A stretch of 64,000 nt of DNA from Paenibacillus graminis (GTDB lineage: Bacteria; Bacillota; Bacilli; Paenibacillales; Paenibacillaceae): positions 2,604,001 to 2,668,000 of the forward strand of contig NZ_CP009287.1 in the NCBI RefSeq assembly GCF_000758705.1. The letters run 5' to 3'. The position numbers and the translations under genes are program-made. Below the pieces are notes generated by a model. It saw only the letters and a program-made list of their open reading frames with translations. It had not been told where the DNA came from and searched no databases. This document shows positions 1 through 8,260 of this stretch, one piece after another (position 1 is the first letter of the stretch; the number at the start of each line of letters is the position of its first letter).

Positions 1-920
1 GGGACTTGCAGGGACCGAAAATCCGTCTGAAGAGCATCCAAGGGGACGCGGTTTCATTAGAAGAGGGCCGGACGTTTATCCTTGACCAGTCAGATGAACC
101 GGGAAACCGGGACCGGGCTGCGCTCGATAATCCCGGGGTGATGGAAGATATTTCACAAGGAGCTGCTATCTTAATCAATGACGGGGAAGTCAGGCTTGAG
201 GTGACGGAGAAGCATCCGCAAAGGATCACAACAAAGGTTATAGTCGGTGGTATGATCGGCAGCCGAAAAGGCGTTAATCTTCCGGGAACGATAATCCGCT
301 TGCCGGCCATTACGGAAAAAGATAAACAGGATCTTCAATTCCTGCTGGAGCATCATGTGGATTGGATTGCTTGTTCTTTTATCCGCGAGGCTTCGCATCT
401 GCAGGAAATCCGGGAGTATGTATCCCAACTAGGGAAATACAGCCAACCGGGGCTTATATCCAAGATTGAAACCGTACAAGCTGTCCGTAACTTTCCAGCC
501 ATCATGGAGGCGTCCGACGGAATCATGATTGCGCGCGGAGATCTGGGGGTGGAGCTTCCTTTTGAGCGAATCCCGTTCATTCAGAAAATGGTGCTCCGCG
601 AGTGCAGTCTATCCAAGACCTATGTAATTACGGCTACCCAAATGCTGCAATCCATGGTGGAGCATCCGGTTCCGACACGCGCAGAGGTCACAGATGTCTC
701 TCAGGCTGTTCTGGACGGGAGCGATGGCGTGATGCTGTCAGCGGAAAGCTCGGTCGGCCATTATCCGGTGCGAAGCACACAAGTCCTGAATACGGTCGCC
801 AAATTTGCGGAGAACATGCGTGAGCAGGGAGAGAGCGGTATTTCACTGGAGGAGTTATGCGAGGACGACCCTTTTGATGAGCTGTTCAAGAAGGTTGCTC
901 TCCTTAACCGGGCGGATTGA
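1..920 (+). CDS. Pyruvate kinase, 3' part, no C-terminal domain
   Basis: The reading frame is already open at the left edge, so the N-terminus lies outside the window; the TTG at 6 is internal. The product has hallmark pyruvate kinase motifs in order: QGPKIR in the active-site loop, LISKIET with the catalytic lysine, ARGDLGVE for metal binding and ATQMLQSM. It should convert PEP and ADP to pyruvate and ATP in the cytoplasm. The family normally continues about 100 to 240 residues past the LSAESS segment as an allosteric C domain. Here the protein stops about 57 residues after that segment in an acidic tail. It is therefore probably a short, non-allosteric paralogue rather than the housekeeping enzyme. 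A recent C-terminal truncation is the alternative. Confidence 0.9.
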   Translation, partial: DLQGPKIRLKSIQGDAVSLEEGRTFILDQSDEPGNRDRAALDNPGVMEDISQGAAILINDGEVRLEVTEKHPQRITTKVIVGGMIGSRKGVNLPGTIIRLPAITEKDKQDLQFLLEHHVDWIACSFIREASHLQEIREYVSQLGKYSQPGLISKIETVQAVRNFPAIMEASDGIMIARGDLGVELPFERIPFIQKMVLRECSLSKTYVITATQMLQSMVEHPVPTRAEVTDVSQAVLDGSDGVMLSAESSVGHYPVRSTQVLNTVAKFAENMREQGESGISLEELCEDDPFDELFKKVALLNRAD

Positions 921-1129
921 TCTGCATCACATTTGGTTCCATATTGATGATCTTGGTTTTCGTCTGGCCCGGTCTCTGCGTTAATGGGATAATAAAGCAA
1001 TAGGCAGTGTACCGCTCGGAAGAAATAAAAGCTTGAATTGTGGGCTCAAAAATGTTACACTCTTAAACGTGAGAAATTTACAAATCACATTGCAGCCTCT
1101 TTATTAGAATAGGACGGTACTGCATATGT

Positions 1130-1202
<73 letters not shown>

Positions 1203-1209
1203 TCCTGAA

Positions 1210-1238
1210 GAAACGGCAGAAATGCCGTTTCTTTTTTT
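1210..1238 (+). terminator. Terminator of tRNA-Lys
   Basis: A 9-bp stem (GAAACGGCA with TGCCGTTTC) with a short GAAA loop is followed by seven T. It starts 8 nt after the tRNA. Confidence 0.92.
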
Positions 1239-1271
1239 GCGTAGAATAATAAGTCCGAAACCCAAAGAAAT

Positions 1272-1305
1272 GCCCTTCCGGCTTCTTATTGGGAAGCGAA
1301 AGGGC
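1272..1305 (-). terminator. Probable terminator of the iron ABC operon
   Basis: On the minus strand GCCCTT/AAGGGC with inner GCTTC/GAAGC forms a hairpin just past the ATPase stop codon, followed by a moderately T-rich stretch (ATTTCTTT). The T tract is imperfect, so confidence is moderate. Confidence 0.55.
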
Positions 1306-1361
1306 GGGCAGTTGCTTTCTCGACTTTCAGTTATGCTACATTCATTATTCCGCAGCAATAC

Positions 1362-2129
1362 TTACCGTGCCTCCAGATAAGCAATGCCAAGCGCCCCGGT
1401 TACAGGGTTGCGGTAAGTCTCGCAGGCCACATCGAATACCTGGCCGATTAATTCCTTCGTCAATATATCCTCAGGTTTCCCGCTGGCGGCCACTTGGCCT
1501 TTTTTCATCACATACAGATAATCGCAGTATTCCGCCGCAAGAGTGAGGTCATGGAGCGCAGCGAGAATGCCGATGTCAAGCTTTTTGACGATATTTAGAA
1601 TTTGCAGCTGATATTTGATATCCAGATGGTTGGTGGGTTCATCCAGAATCATGAATTCCGGCTGCTGGGCCAGAACACGGGCGAGAATTACACGCTGCTT
1701 CTCTCCGCCTGACAATGAATTATAGCTGCGGTCTGCATAACCCTCCAGATTGACCTTGCGCAGAGCCGCAGAGACGATATCCGCATCCTCTTGATTGTCT
1801 GTCTCCAGCATCCCTTTATGCGGGGTTCTGCCCATCGCGACCATTTCCCGCACGGTGAAGTCGAAGCTCAGTTCGTTGAACTGGCCGACCACACCCAGCT
1901 TTTGCGCCACGAGTCGGGGACTGGATTTCATCAGATTCATTTCAGACAGGGATACTTTGCCCTGGCGCGGTTTGATAACTTTATAAATGCTCTTGAGGAG
2001 CGTAGATTTGCCGCAGCCGTTCGGACCGATGAGGCCGACGAATTGTTTGTTTCTGACCTTCAGGGAGACATCCTTTACGATATTTGCATCGGCAAAAGAT
2101 ACGCTTAAATGCTCAACATTCAAATTCAT
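1362..2129 (-). CDS. Ferric-siderophore-type ABC transporter, ATP-binding protein
   Basis: This 255-aa protein has the complete ABC ATPase set: Walker A GPNGCGKST near residue 35, Q-loop region, signature LSGGEKQRV, Walker B FMILDEPTNHLD and the switch histidine in AALHDLTL. Family knowledge places it with FecE/FhuC/BtuD-type ATPases that energise import of iron chelates or cobalamin. Its ATG overlaps the TAA of the upstream permease gene (TAATG), which implies translational coupling. The tandem Fur box upstream of the permease argues for iron chelates rather than vitamin B12. Confidence 0.93.
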   Translation of the reverse strand: MNLNVEHLSVSFADANIVKDVSLKVRNKQFVGLIGPNGCGKSTLLKSIYKVIKPRQGKVSLSEMNLMKSSPRLVAQKLGVVGQFNELSFDFTVREMVAMGRTPHKGMLETDNQEDADIVSAALRKVNLEGYADRSYNSLSGGEKQRVILARVLAQQPEFMILDEPTNHLDIKYQLQILNIVKKLDIGILAALHDLTLAAEYCDYLYVMKKGQVAASGKPEDILTKELIGQVFDVACETYRNPVTGALGIAYLEAR

Positions 2130-3244
2130 TAGTTTTTCCCTCCAAATGCGTAGCCTTTTTTGATCAGCATGTACATGAACATCGGGGCGCCAATCAAGGC
2201 GGTAATGATCCCGATCGGGAGCTCCACATTTGGTACAATCGTCCGGGCGATCACATCGGTCCAGATCAGGAAAATAGCACCGAACAGAACGGACGTTGGC
2301 AGCAGCCTCCGGTGATCGGAGCCAACCAGGCCTCTGACCAAATGGGGAATGATGAGCCCCACGAATCCGATCATGCCGCAGCTTGCCACCATCACCCCTG
2401 TAATCAGCGCGGTAATCATCATATAGGCTTTGCGGAATGCCCCCAGATGAATCCCCAGAGTGACTGCAGCTTCATCCCCAAGCAGCATGGCGTTCAGAAC
2501 CCGGAATTGCATCAGGAAAAAGAAAATGGCGGCTAGGACAGCTACTGAGATCAGCGGCAGCTTATCCCAGCTGGCAGCAGCGAGGCTGCCCATCGTCCAG
2601 AAGGTAACGGTCTTAATGCCTTCCGCATTGTTGGCAAAGTATACAATGAAGTTGGCAAAGGCCGTACATAAAGCATTAATAACCATACCGGCCAGGACGA
2701 GTTTGACGGAGGTCATTTTGCCGCCCGCGCTGGCCAGAATCAAGACCAGAAGTGAAGCGCCGACCGCACCCGCGAAGGCCCAGAAGGCAACGCCCGTCTG
2801 GCCCAGCAGCCCCATAGAGCCGAAGCCGATCAGGATGGCGAAAGTTGCTCCAAGCGAAGCGCCGGAAGAGATACCGAGTATGTACGGATCAGCAAGAGGG
2901 TTCTGTACGGCCGCCTGCATAATCGTTCCGCACAGCGTCAGCCCGGCACCAATGAACATGGCCATGAGAACGCGGGGAAAGCGGATTTTCCAGATGATAT
3001 CGACGAATGAACCGGAGGTCAGCTCCTGGATATCTCCAATTTGAATGCCCGTGATGTGGTGGAGCAGAATCCGGTACGATTGCGAAACGGGAATATCGAC
3101 CTGTCCAAAGGAGACAGCCGCACCCGCTGACAGAATTGTAATCATCAGCAGGATGCCTATGACAGTCAAAAAGCCATATCGGGTATGAATGATAGATTTC
3201 TTGGGTTCGGATTGTGCTGCTAGATCAGTTTGCATGTCATTCAT
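2129..3244 (-). CDS. Iron-chelate ABC transporter permease (FecCD family)
   Basis: This 371-aa membrane protein shows about ten hydrophobic segments. It carries FecCD landmarks, including GAGLTLCGTIMQ, NPLADPYILGISSGA and the cytoplasmic coupling stretch GLIIPHLVR. Only one permease gene is present, so it probably works as a homodimer, as BtuC does. A ribosome binding site AAGGAG lies 5 nt before the ATG. The gene is first of a two-gene operon with the ATPase. It diverges from the binding-protein gene at 3438 across a shared Fur-box region. Confidence 0.93.
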   Translation of the reverse strand: MNDMQTDLAAQSEPKKSIIHTRYGFLTVIGILLMITILSAGAAVSFGQVDIPVSQSYRILLHHITGIQIGDIQELTSGSFVDIIWKIRFPRVLMAMFIGAGLTLCGTIMQAAVQNPLADPYILGISSGASLGATFAILIGFGSMGLLGQTGVAFWAFAGAVGASLLVLILASAGGKMTSVKLVLAGMVINALCTAFANFIVYFANNAEGIKTVTFWTMGSLAAASWDKLPLISVAVLAAIFFFLMQFRVLNAMLLGDEAAVTLGIHLGAFRKAYMMITALITGVMVASCGMIGFVGLIIPHLVRGLVGSDHRRLLPTSVLFGAIFLIWTDVIARTIVPNVELPIGIITALIGAPMFMYMLIKKGYAFGGKN

Positions 3245-3294
3245 AAGGCTCCTTATATTAAATTAAAATGTTTAATTTAAAATATAATTCATAA

Positions 3295-3325
3295 TGAGAA
3301 TGATTGTCAATGATAATAATTCTCA
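3295..3325. promoter_or_regulatory. Tandem Fur box between divergent iron-transport genes
   Basis: Two adjacent 7-1-7 Fur motifs are visible: TGAGAATGATTGTCA (3295-3309) and TGATAATAATTCTCA (3311-3325). Together they also form an outer inverted repeat (TGAGAAT with ATTCTCA). The site sits in the 193-bp gap between the permease and binding-protein genes and can repress both arms under iron-replete conditions. Confidence 0.88.
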
Positions 3326-3437
3326 TTGACAGGCAGTCCAACTTTCTATATTCTACGTTTGTATCCCTTGCAGGACACCGTCTTGTCACAATTCATTCAG
3401 GATACACAAATGTACATACAGAAAAGGGGACTAGGCA

Positions 3438-4508
3438 ATGAAGAAATCATTTAAAAGATATATGCCGCTGCTGGCGGTTTTGGTAATGGCAGTTATGCTT
3501 GCAGCATGTTCATCCGGTACGAAGAATGCGAATGAACCGTCTGAATCGGCTGCACCTGCAAACAGCGCTCCGGCCAGCACGCAGGAAGCTGCTCCAAGCA
3601 CCAAGACGGTATATCCGCTCACCATTGAGAACTACACCAATAACGGTGAAGGAACGGAATGGAAGGTTAAGTCACAGACTTTTGACAAGGCGCCTGAAAA
3701 GGTGGTAGCCAATACCCAGGGAGCGGCTGAGCTGCTGATCAAGCTGGGCTTGACGGACAAAATGGTCGGCGTAGCTGCCCTTTACGGTGCGGGCGATCCG
3801 GCGGTGCAGGAGGAGTTCAAGAAGATTCCTGTTATCTCCAAGGAATATGCAAGTAAAGAGCTGGTTGTAGGCGCAAGTCCTGATCTCGTTCTGGGACGCA
3901 GTGACCTGTATGCGGATGCGGATTGGGGCAGCGGGACTGTAGAAGGGTTAAACGAACTGGGCATCAAAACGTTCGTGCAAAATACCAGCGTTAAGGGAGC
4001 CACACTCGACAGCTTGTACAAGGACATTGAACAGATCGGGCAAATCTTTGATGTGCAGGAGAATGCAGCCGCCTATACCGCTGAATTGAAAAAGCGGGCA
4101 CAATCGCTTAAGGATAAGGCCGCAGCCAGTGGGGAAAAAACCTTTGCTTATGTGTCTGATGGCGGCAATGGGGCAATCGCCGTGTACAGCGGGAACACCG
4201 ACACTTTTGCCGGAGATGTCCTTGGTTTGCTGGGACTCAAAAACAGCTTCGGCACGGTTACCGGAGAAATCAGCAAAGAACAGCTGATCGCAACTAACCC
4301 CGATGTCCTGCTGCTCTCGGTGTATACCGGAGGCGTGGACCCGGAGAAGACGCTGAAGGCTTTTTATGCCGACCCTTCCCTGCAAAGTCTGAATGCTGTT
4401 AAGAACAAAACCATTTATGCGATCGACTTCAACCAGTTCTGGGGGTACAGCTACTCAATCTTTGATGGGGCTGAGAAGCTGGCTTCTGAAATAACCGCTA
4501 ATAAATAA
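3438..4508 (+). CDS. Iron-chelate ABC transporter substrate-binding lipoprotein
   Basis: This 356-aa protein starts with a lipoprotein signal peptide, with the lipobox ending at Cys24 (MLAACS). A low-complexity Ser/Ala/Pro linker to about residue 55 follows. The rest is a periplasmic-binding-protein fold of the FepB/BtuF group, with phrases such as PEKVVANTQGAAELLIKLGL and ATNPDVLLLS. It is expected to sit on the outer face of the membrane and deliver an iron chelate to the permease at 2129. AGGGGACTAGGCA precedes the ATG. It is transcribed away from the permease and ATPase from the Fur-controlled region. The precise ligand cannot be read from sequence. Confidence 0.92.
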   Translation: MKKSFKRYMPLLAVLVMAVMLAACSSGTKNANEPSESAAPANSAPASTQEAAPSTKTVYPLTIENYTNNGEGTEWKVKSQTFDKAPEKVVANTQGAAELLIKLGLTDKMVGVAALYGAGDPAVQEEFKKIPVISKEYASKELVVGASPDLVLGRSDLYADADWGSGTVEGLNELGIKTFVQNTSVKGATLDSLYKDIEQIGQIFDVQENAAAYTAELKKRAQSLKDKAAASGEKTFAYVSDGGNGAIAVYSGNTDTFAGDVLGLLGLKNSFGTVTGEISKEQLIATNPDVLLLSVYTGGVDPEKTLKAFYADPSLQSLNAVKNKTIYAIDFNQFWGYSYSIFDGAEKLASEITANK

Positions 4509-4535
4509 GAGCAGCAGAGAAATCCGCATACTAGA

Positions 4536-4580
4536 AGCAGATTGGGCCGTCACCCATGTGACGGTTCGATCTGCTTTTTG
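4536..4580 (+). terminator. Terminator after binding-protein gene
   Basis: An outer stem AGCAGAT/ATCTGCT encloses an inner stem CCGTCAC/GTGACGG, followed by TTTTTG. Confidence 0.85.
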
Positions 4581-4704
4581 AGTGGCGGAAGAGAAGTTTG
4601 GATACTTACGGAGCGAATGCGTCCGGAATTTAAATTTTGAATATTCAACTATAAAGATATAGAATATAGTAATTGAATTGACAACAGCTTGGGGGAACAA
4701 AGTA

Positions 4705-5760
4705 GTGGAACTTGGAATCAGCACTTTTGTCGAAACCACACCTGATGTAATCACAGGTGAAACGATGAGCCATGCGGAGCGGCTGCGTGAAGTAGTAGAA
4801 GAAATTATGCTCGCGGACCAGGTGGGGCTGGATGTATATGGTGTAGGGGAGCACCACCGCCCGGATTTTGCCGCATCCTCGCCTGCGGTAGTCATGGCTG
4901 CGGCAGCGTCCCTGACCTCCCGAATCCGGTTGACCAGCGCGGTGATGATCCTGTCGTCAGCCGATCCGGTGCGCGTCTATCAGGATTTTGCCACACTGGA
5001 CGGTTTGTCGGGCGGACGGGCTGAGATTATGGTGGGCCGTGGTTCGTTTACGGAGTCCTTTCCTTTATTCGGATGCGATCTGAAAGACTATGAAACCTTA
5101 TTCGAAGAGAAGCTTGATTTGCTGATGAAGCTCCAGACGTCCGAGAAGGTAAGCTGGGAAGGGCAGCATAGACCTGCCATACATAACCTGGGAATTTATC
5201 CGCGTCCGGTGCAGCAGCCATTGCCTGTGTGGATTGCCAGTGCGGGAAGTCCCGAGTCAGCCGTACGTGCAGGAGCACTTGGGCTGCCTTTTGCGCTGGC
5301 TATGATTGGTCCGGTGCATCCCCTGGACTTTGCGTCACAGGTTAAGCTCTATAAAGAAGCGGCTGCCCATGCAGGCCATGACAGCTCACGGCTGCCGATT
5401 GCGGCGCATGCGCATGGTTTTATTGCGGCGGATACCCGGAAGGCGATTGAACAGTTTTTTCCGTCCACCTATGCGCGGACCAATGTCAGAGCGGCAGAGA
5501 AAGGGCTTCCGCCTTATCACCGCGCGGATTACGATGCGGCATGCAGCTTCGACGGAGCTTTATATGTGGGGGACCCGGCAAGTGTCGCGGACAAAATCAT
5601 TCATCTGCGAAAGCATGTAGGCGTTACAAGATTTCTGCTGCATGTTCCGCACGGCACAATGCCCCACGCTGAGGTGATGGAAGCGATCAGGCTGCTCGGC
5701 ACCGAAGTGGCGCCCCGCGTCCGTGAGGAAGTAGCGCTTTGGGAGAAGAACAACCTGTAA
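4705..5760 (+). CDS. LLM-class flavin-dependent monooxygenase
   Basis: This is a bacterial-luciferase-like TIM-barrel enzyme of about 351 aa, expected to use FMNH2 or F420-like cofactor. Typical parts are the N-terminal ELGISTF strand, the GVGEHHRPDF segment, SSADPVRVYQDFATLD, SGGRAEIMVGRGSF and the C-terminal DPASVADKIIHLR block. A TTG at 4678 is in frame, but GTG at 4705 has GGGGGAA at a better distance and gives the family's usual N-terminus (MELGISTF), so I place the start there. The substrate is unknown. It may be co-transcribed with the next gene 49 bp downstream. Confidence 0.88.
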   Translation: MELGISTFVETTPDVITGETMSHAERLREVVEEIMLADQVGLDVYGVGEHHRPDFAASSPAVVMAAAASLTSRIRLTSAVMILSSADPVRVYQDFATLDGLSGGRAEIMVGRGSFTESFPLFGCDLKDYETLFEEKLDLLMKLQTSEKVSWEGQHRPAIHNLGIYPRPVQQPLPVWIASAGSPESAVRAGALGLPFALAMIGPVHPLDFASQVKLYKEAAAHAGHDSSRLPIAAHAHGFIAADTRKAIEQFFPSTYARTNVRAAEKGLPPYHRADYDAACSFDGALYVGDPASVADKIIHLRKHVGVTRFLLHVPHGTMPHAEVMEAIRLLGTEVAPRVREEVALWEKNNL

Positions 5761-5809
5761 GATACCTGAATTACACGACATTTGACAACCTGGGGAGGTA
5801 GCAGCTCTG

Positions 5810-7105
5810 ATGAAAGAGCAAATGAATGTCTGGAAACGGCAATGGCAGGAGCTTATTCAGGCACTTGGGCAAAAAGGTGCAAACACCCGGTTTAACGTTG
5901 GTCCTCCTGCTGCGGAGAGCAGGCTTGCCGGAGTGGAAGCTAGGCTCGGAATCCGGCTTCCGCTGGAGCTGCGTTCCCTGCTGAAAGAGGGGGCAGGCAA
6001 AGCTTATGTCTATTGGAATCTGCCAGATGCAGCGATTCTTCCCTTTGAGGTGAGCGGAGAGCTGGGCTGGGATGCGGACCAGCTGGATTTTTTCGTTACT
6101 CCCGACGAAGAAGATTCCGGGGAGACTCAGCGTTATCTCAGTTTACATCCGGCAGGCAACGGGGATGAGCTGCTGTTGGATTTGCATAGCGCTTCTGAAA
6201 CCGCAGTCGTGCATTGGGCCCACGAAACGGCGGAATATCTGCTGCTGGCTCCAAAGATCACGGATTTCATCGGCAAGGTTACGGCGCTGGGTTGTGTAGG
6301 TGCGGAGGAATGGCAGTACCCGGAATTTTGCGGTGAGGCCGGGTTGGACCCGGAGAAGCCCGCCAGCAGACAATGGATGGCCTGGTTGAATGAATATTTG
6401 ACACTGACTCTGGCGCAGGCACAGAAGGAGCTCTCCTTACTCCTTCGCTATGCAGAAATGTTCGGGATGGATCAGGAGACTGCTGAAGCTTTTGGCCGAT
6501 ATGACGCGGATGAGGTGCTGCAGGCTTTTTTGGATCGGGCAGGACAGGAGCGTGACAGCCATAACAAAGAAGCCATCCTTTGTCTTGCGGGAGATGTGCT
6601 TAAGGAAAAGGCAGCGGATCTCGTACGCTCAATCTGGGCAGAGACTCTTCCCCTTGAAGTAAGCCGGAGTACACTTGCTTACCTGTCAGCTCATTGTCTT
6701 CCGGAGGATGAAGGGTTGGAGCGTGTCTTCCGCTTGCTGGAGCAATTGGCGGCAACCCAAAAGCTGAGCGGTTATCAAGCGAACTCGCTGCTGCAGGATT
6801 TTCACAGCCGCAGGGTGCTGGGGTGGATGGAGGATAAGATCGCTTTTCCTTATGACGGGTGGGATACACTTTATGTTCACTCACAGCCCACACCGTCCGA
6901 CATTGTAATGTGGCTTGGCGGCAGTGACGTTCAGCGCCAGATCGTTATCGCTGCGTTTCCTGTTTTGTATAGCAATACCGGGGCTGAGGTCTTCAGCCCT
7001 GCTGAATTGCAGCAGATCCGCTGTCTGCTGGAACAGGCACTGGATGAAGCTGTGCTGAAAAAGGAAAAGCAGGCTGTCCGCGATGCCCTGGGGCTGCTGG
7101 CTTGA
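5810..7105 (+). CDS. SMI1/KNR4 (SUKH)-like protein
   Basis: This 431-aa protein has an N-terminal 150-residue region resembling SMI1/KNR4 domains: EARLGIRLPLELRSLLKEG followed by YVYWNLPDAAILPFEV and LLLDLHS. The remaining 280 residues are helical and leucine-rich with no motif I recognise; they may be alpha-solenoid repeats. SUKH proteins are known as immunity or scaffold proteins, but no toxin gene is adjacent, so a role in polymorphic-toxin immunity is only a possibility. GGGGAGGT lies upstream of the ATG. Confidence 0.7.
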   Translation: MKEQMNVWKRQWQELIQALGQKGANTRFNVGPPAAESRLAGVEARLGIRLPLELRSLLKEGAGKAYVYWNLPDAAILPFEVSGELGWDADQLDFFVTPDEEDSGETQRYLSLHPAGNGDELLLDLHSASETAVVHWAHETAEYLLLAPKITDFIGKVTALGCVGAEEWQYPEFCGEAGLDPEKPASRQWMAWLNEYLTLTLAQAQKELSLLLRYAEMFGMDQETAEAFGRYDADEVLQAFLDRAGQERDSHNKEAILCLAGDVLKEKAADLVRSIWAETLPLEVSRSTLAYLSAHCLPEDEGLERVFRLLEQLAATQKLSGYQANSLLQDFHSRRVLGWMEDKIAFPYDGWDTLYVHSQPTPSDIVMWLGGSDVQRQIVIAAFPVLYSNTGAEVFSPAELQQIRCLLEQALDEAVLKKEKQAVRDALGLLA

Positions 7106-7226
7106 GTACCGCCCTTTTAAGGACGGCGCAGCGCTTTTCTGCTTGCAATATTGTCAATTGCATGTCTTGTCCATAACAAGATGTCGCTTACAGCCCTGGG
7201 ATGGTATGATAGGAAGTGGGGTGAAT

Positions 7227-7886
7227 ATGATAATGAACAATAAGTCAACGACTGACGAAGCAACAAATGAGGTACAAACAGGCGAGGAAGCAACCAACAC
7301 AGAGCATACCATGACTGAAGAACAGATGGCTGAGCTTGTAAAGGCGGTTCACCATAATGGCATCGTGGCCCTTAAGATGCATTTCAATGAAGTTCAGGGC
7401 CAAGTGATGAATATGGAGGCTTATGGCCCGGTATTTGTATTTCATGTATTGGATGAAGCGAAGGATGTCTATTCCTGCGGCTTTTTCCTGCATGAACTGG
7501 TTACCAGATTCCAGACAAACAACAGTCCGAATGTCTGGATGGCTTCGTTCTTCATTGACTTGATGAAGGTCAAGGGGGGCAAAGCTCTCACACCGCCTCC
7601 AACCAGTGAAGAAGAAGCCAAGGCGATGATCGATAACGTGCTGGTGCCGCATTGTATTGAAGCTGTACGTGAAGAGTTTGCACCTGAGCAGGTACATGCC
7701 GGGCTGGCCTGGAATGAAACCCATGGTCCGGTGTTTGAAGCCGGATTTCCGGCGGTTACCGAAGGGAATAACGTATGCGCAATCCCGCTGCATATGCTGT
7801 TAATCCATCTGCAGCTGAACCGCGATCCATCGGAGCTGCTGCTTCAAGGCTTGTATAACATCCGGAAAGAACATGGCATGGAGTAA
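7227..7886 (+). CDS. Conserved hypothetical protein
   Basis: I do not recognise a family. The roughly 219-aa product has an acidic Thr/Glu-rich N-terminus to about residue 35, then a region rich in aromatic and hydrophobic residues (VFVFHVLDEAKDVYSCGFFLHELV) without a signal peptide or membrane span. An open frame extends back to 7083, overlapping the previous gene. However, AGGAAGTGGGG sits just before the ATG/GTG cluster at 7221-7233, so a start in that cluster is preferred; I chose ATG 7227. It ends at a strong terminator. Confidence 0.7.
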   Translation: MIMNNKSTTDEATNEVQTGEEATNTEHTMTEEQMAELVKAVHHNGIVALKMHFNEVQGQVMNMEAYGPVFVFHVLDEAKDVYSCGFFLHELVTRFQTNNSPNVWMASFFIDLMKVKGGKALTPPPTSEEEAKAMIDNVLVPHCIEAVREEFAPEQVHAGLAWNETHGPVFEAGFPAVTEGNNVCAIPLHMLLIHLQLNRDPSELLLQGLYNIRKEHGME

Positions 7887-7920
7887 GCCATCCCGTTCTT
7901 TTATCGTGAATAATGCTGCA

Positions 7921-7960
7921 ACAGCCCTCTTCCTGTATAAGGAAGAGGGCTGTTTTGTTT
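7921..7960 (+). terminator. Terminator
   Basis: A 13-bp stem (ACAGCCCTCTTCC with GGAAGAGGGCTGT) is followed by TTTGTTT. Confidence 0.92.
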
Positions 7961-8260
7961 GAATATCAGCAAAGGGATAGGCAGCCCGCAGCCAGTCATG
8001 AATAACAGGAATATTATGGGTGGGAAACATATACAATGCAAAGAGAGGATAACGAAAGCGGTTGCGGAAGCAAGGGGAATGTTGCGGGAGGAACGAAACC
8101 GGTTGGGGAAACAGAGCTTCCAAAGCGGCGTGAGTGCTAAACTCTGCAATTGCTGGCTGATTCATGTGGAGGCTATACATAGGCAAGGCATCGCTTGGGT
8201 TTCAAGAGCACGTTCGCGCGGCGTGTATTGAAATAGTTGTAACATTTGAGGAGGAATAAG
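7961..8260. other. Intergenic region before the GH16 gene
   Basis: About 300 bp between the terminator and the GH16 glucanase. An open frame at 7959-8231 lacks a ribosome binding site and recognisable product, so I do not call it. A small dyad CACG-N9-CGTG lies at about 8210-8226. I see no clear promoter. Confidence 0.4.

Noticed and set aside
7959..8231. 90-codon plus-strand frame before the GH16 gene
   Set aside because: Starts with TTG directly after a terminator T tract, has no ribosome binding site and no recognisable product.
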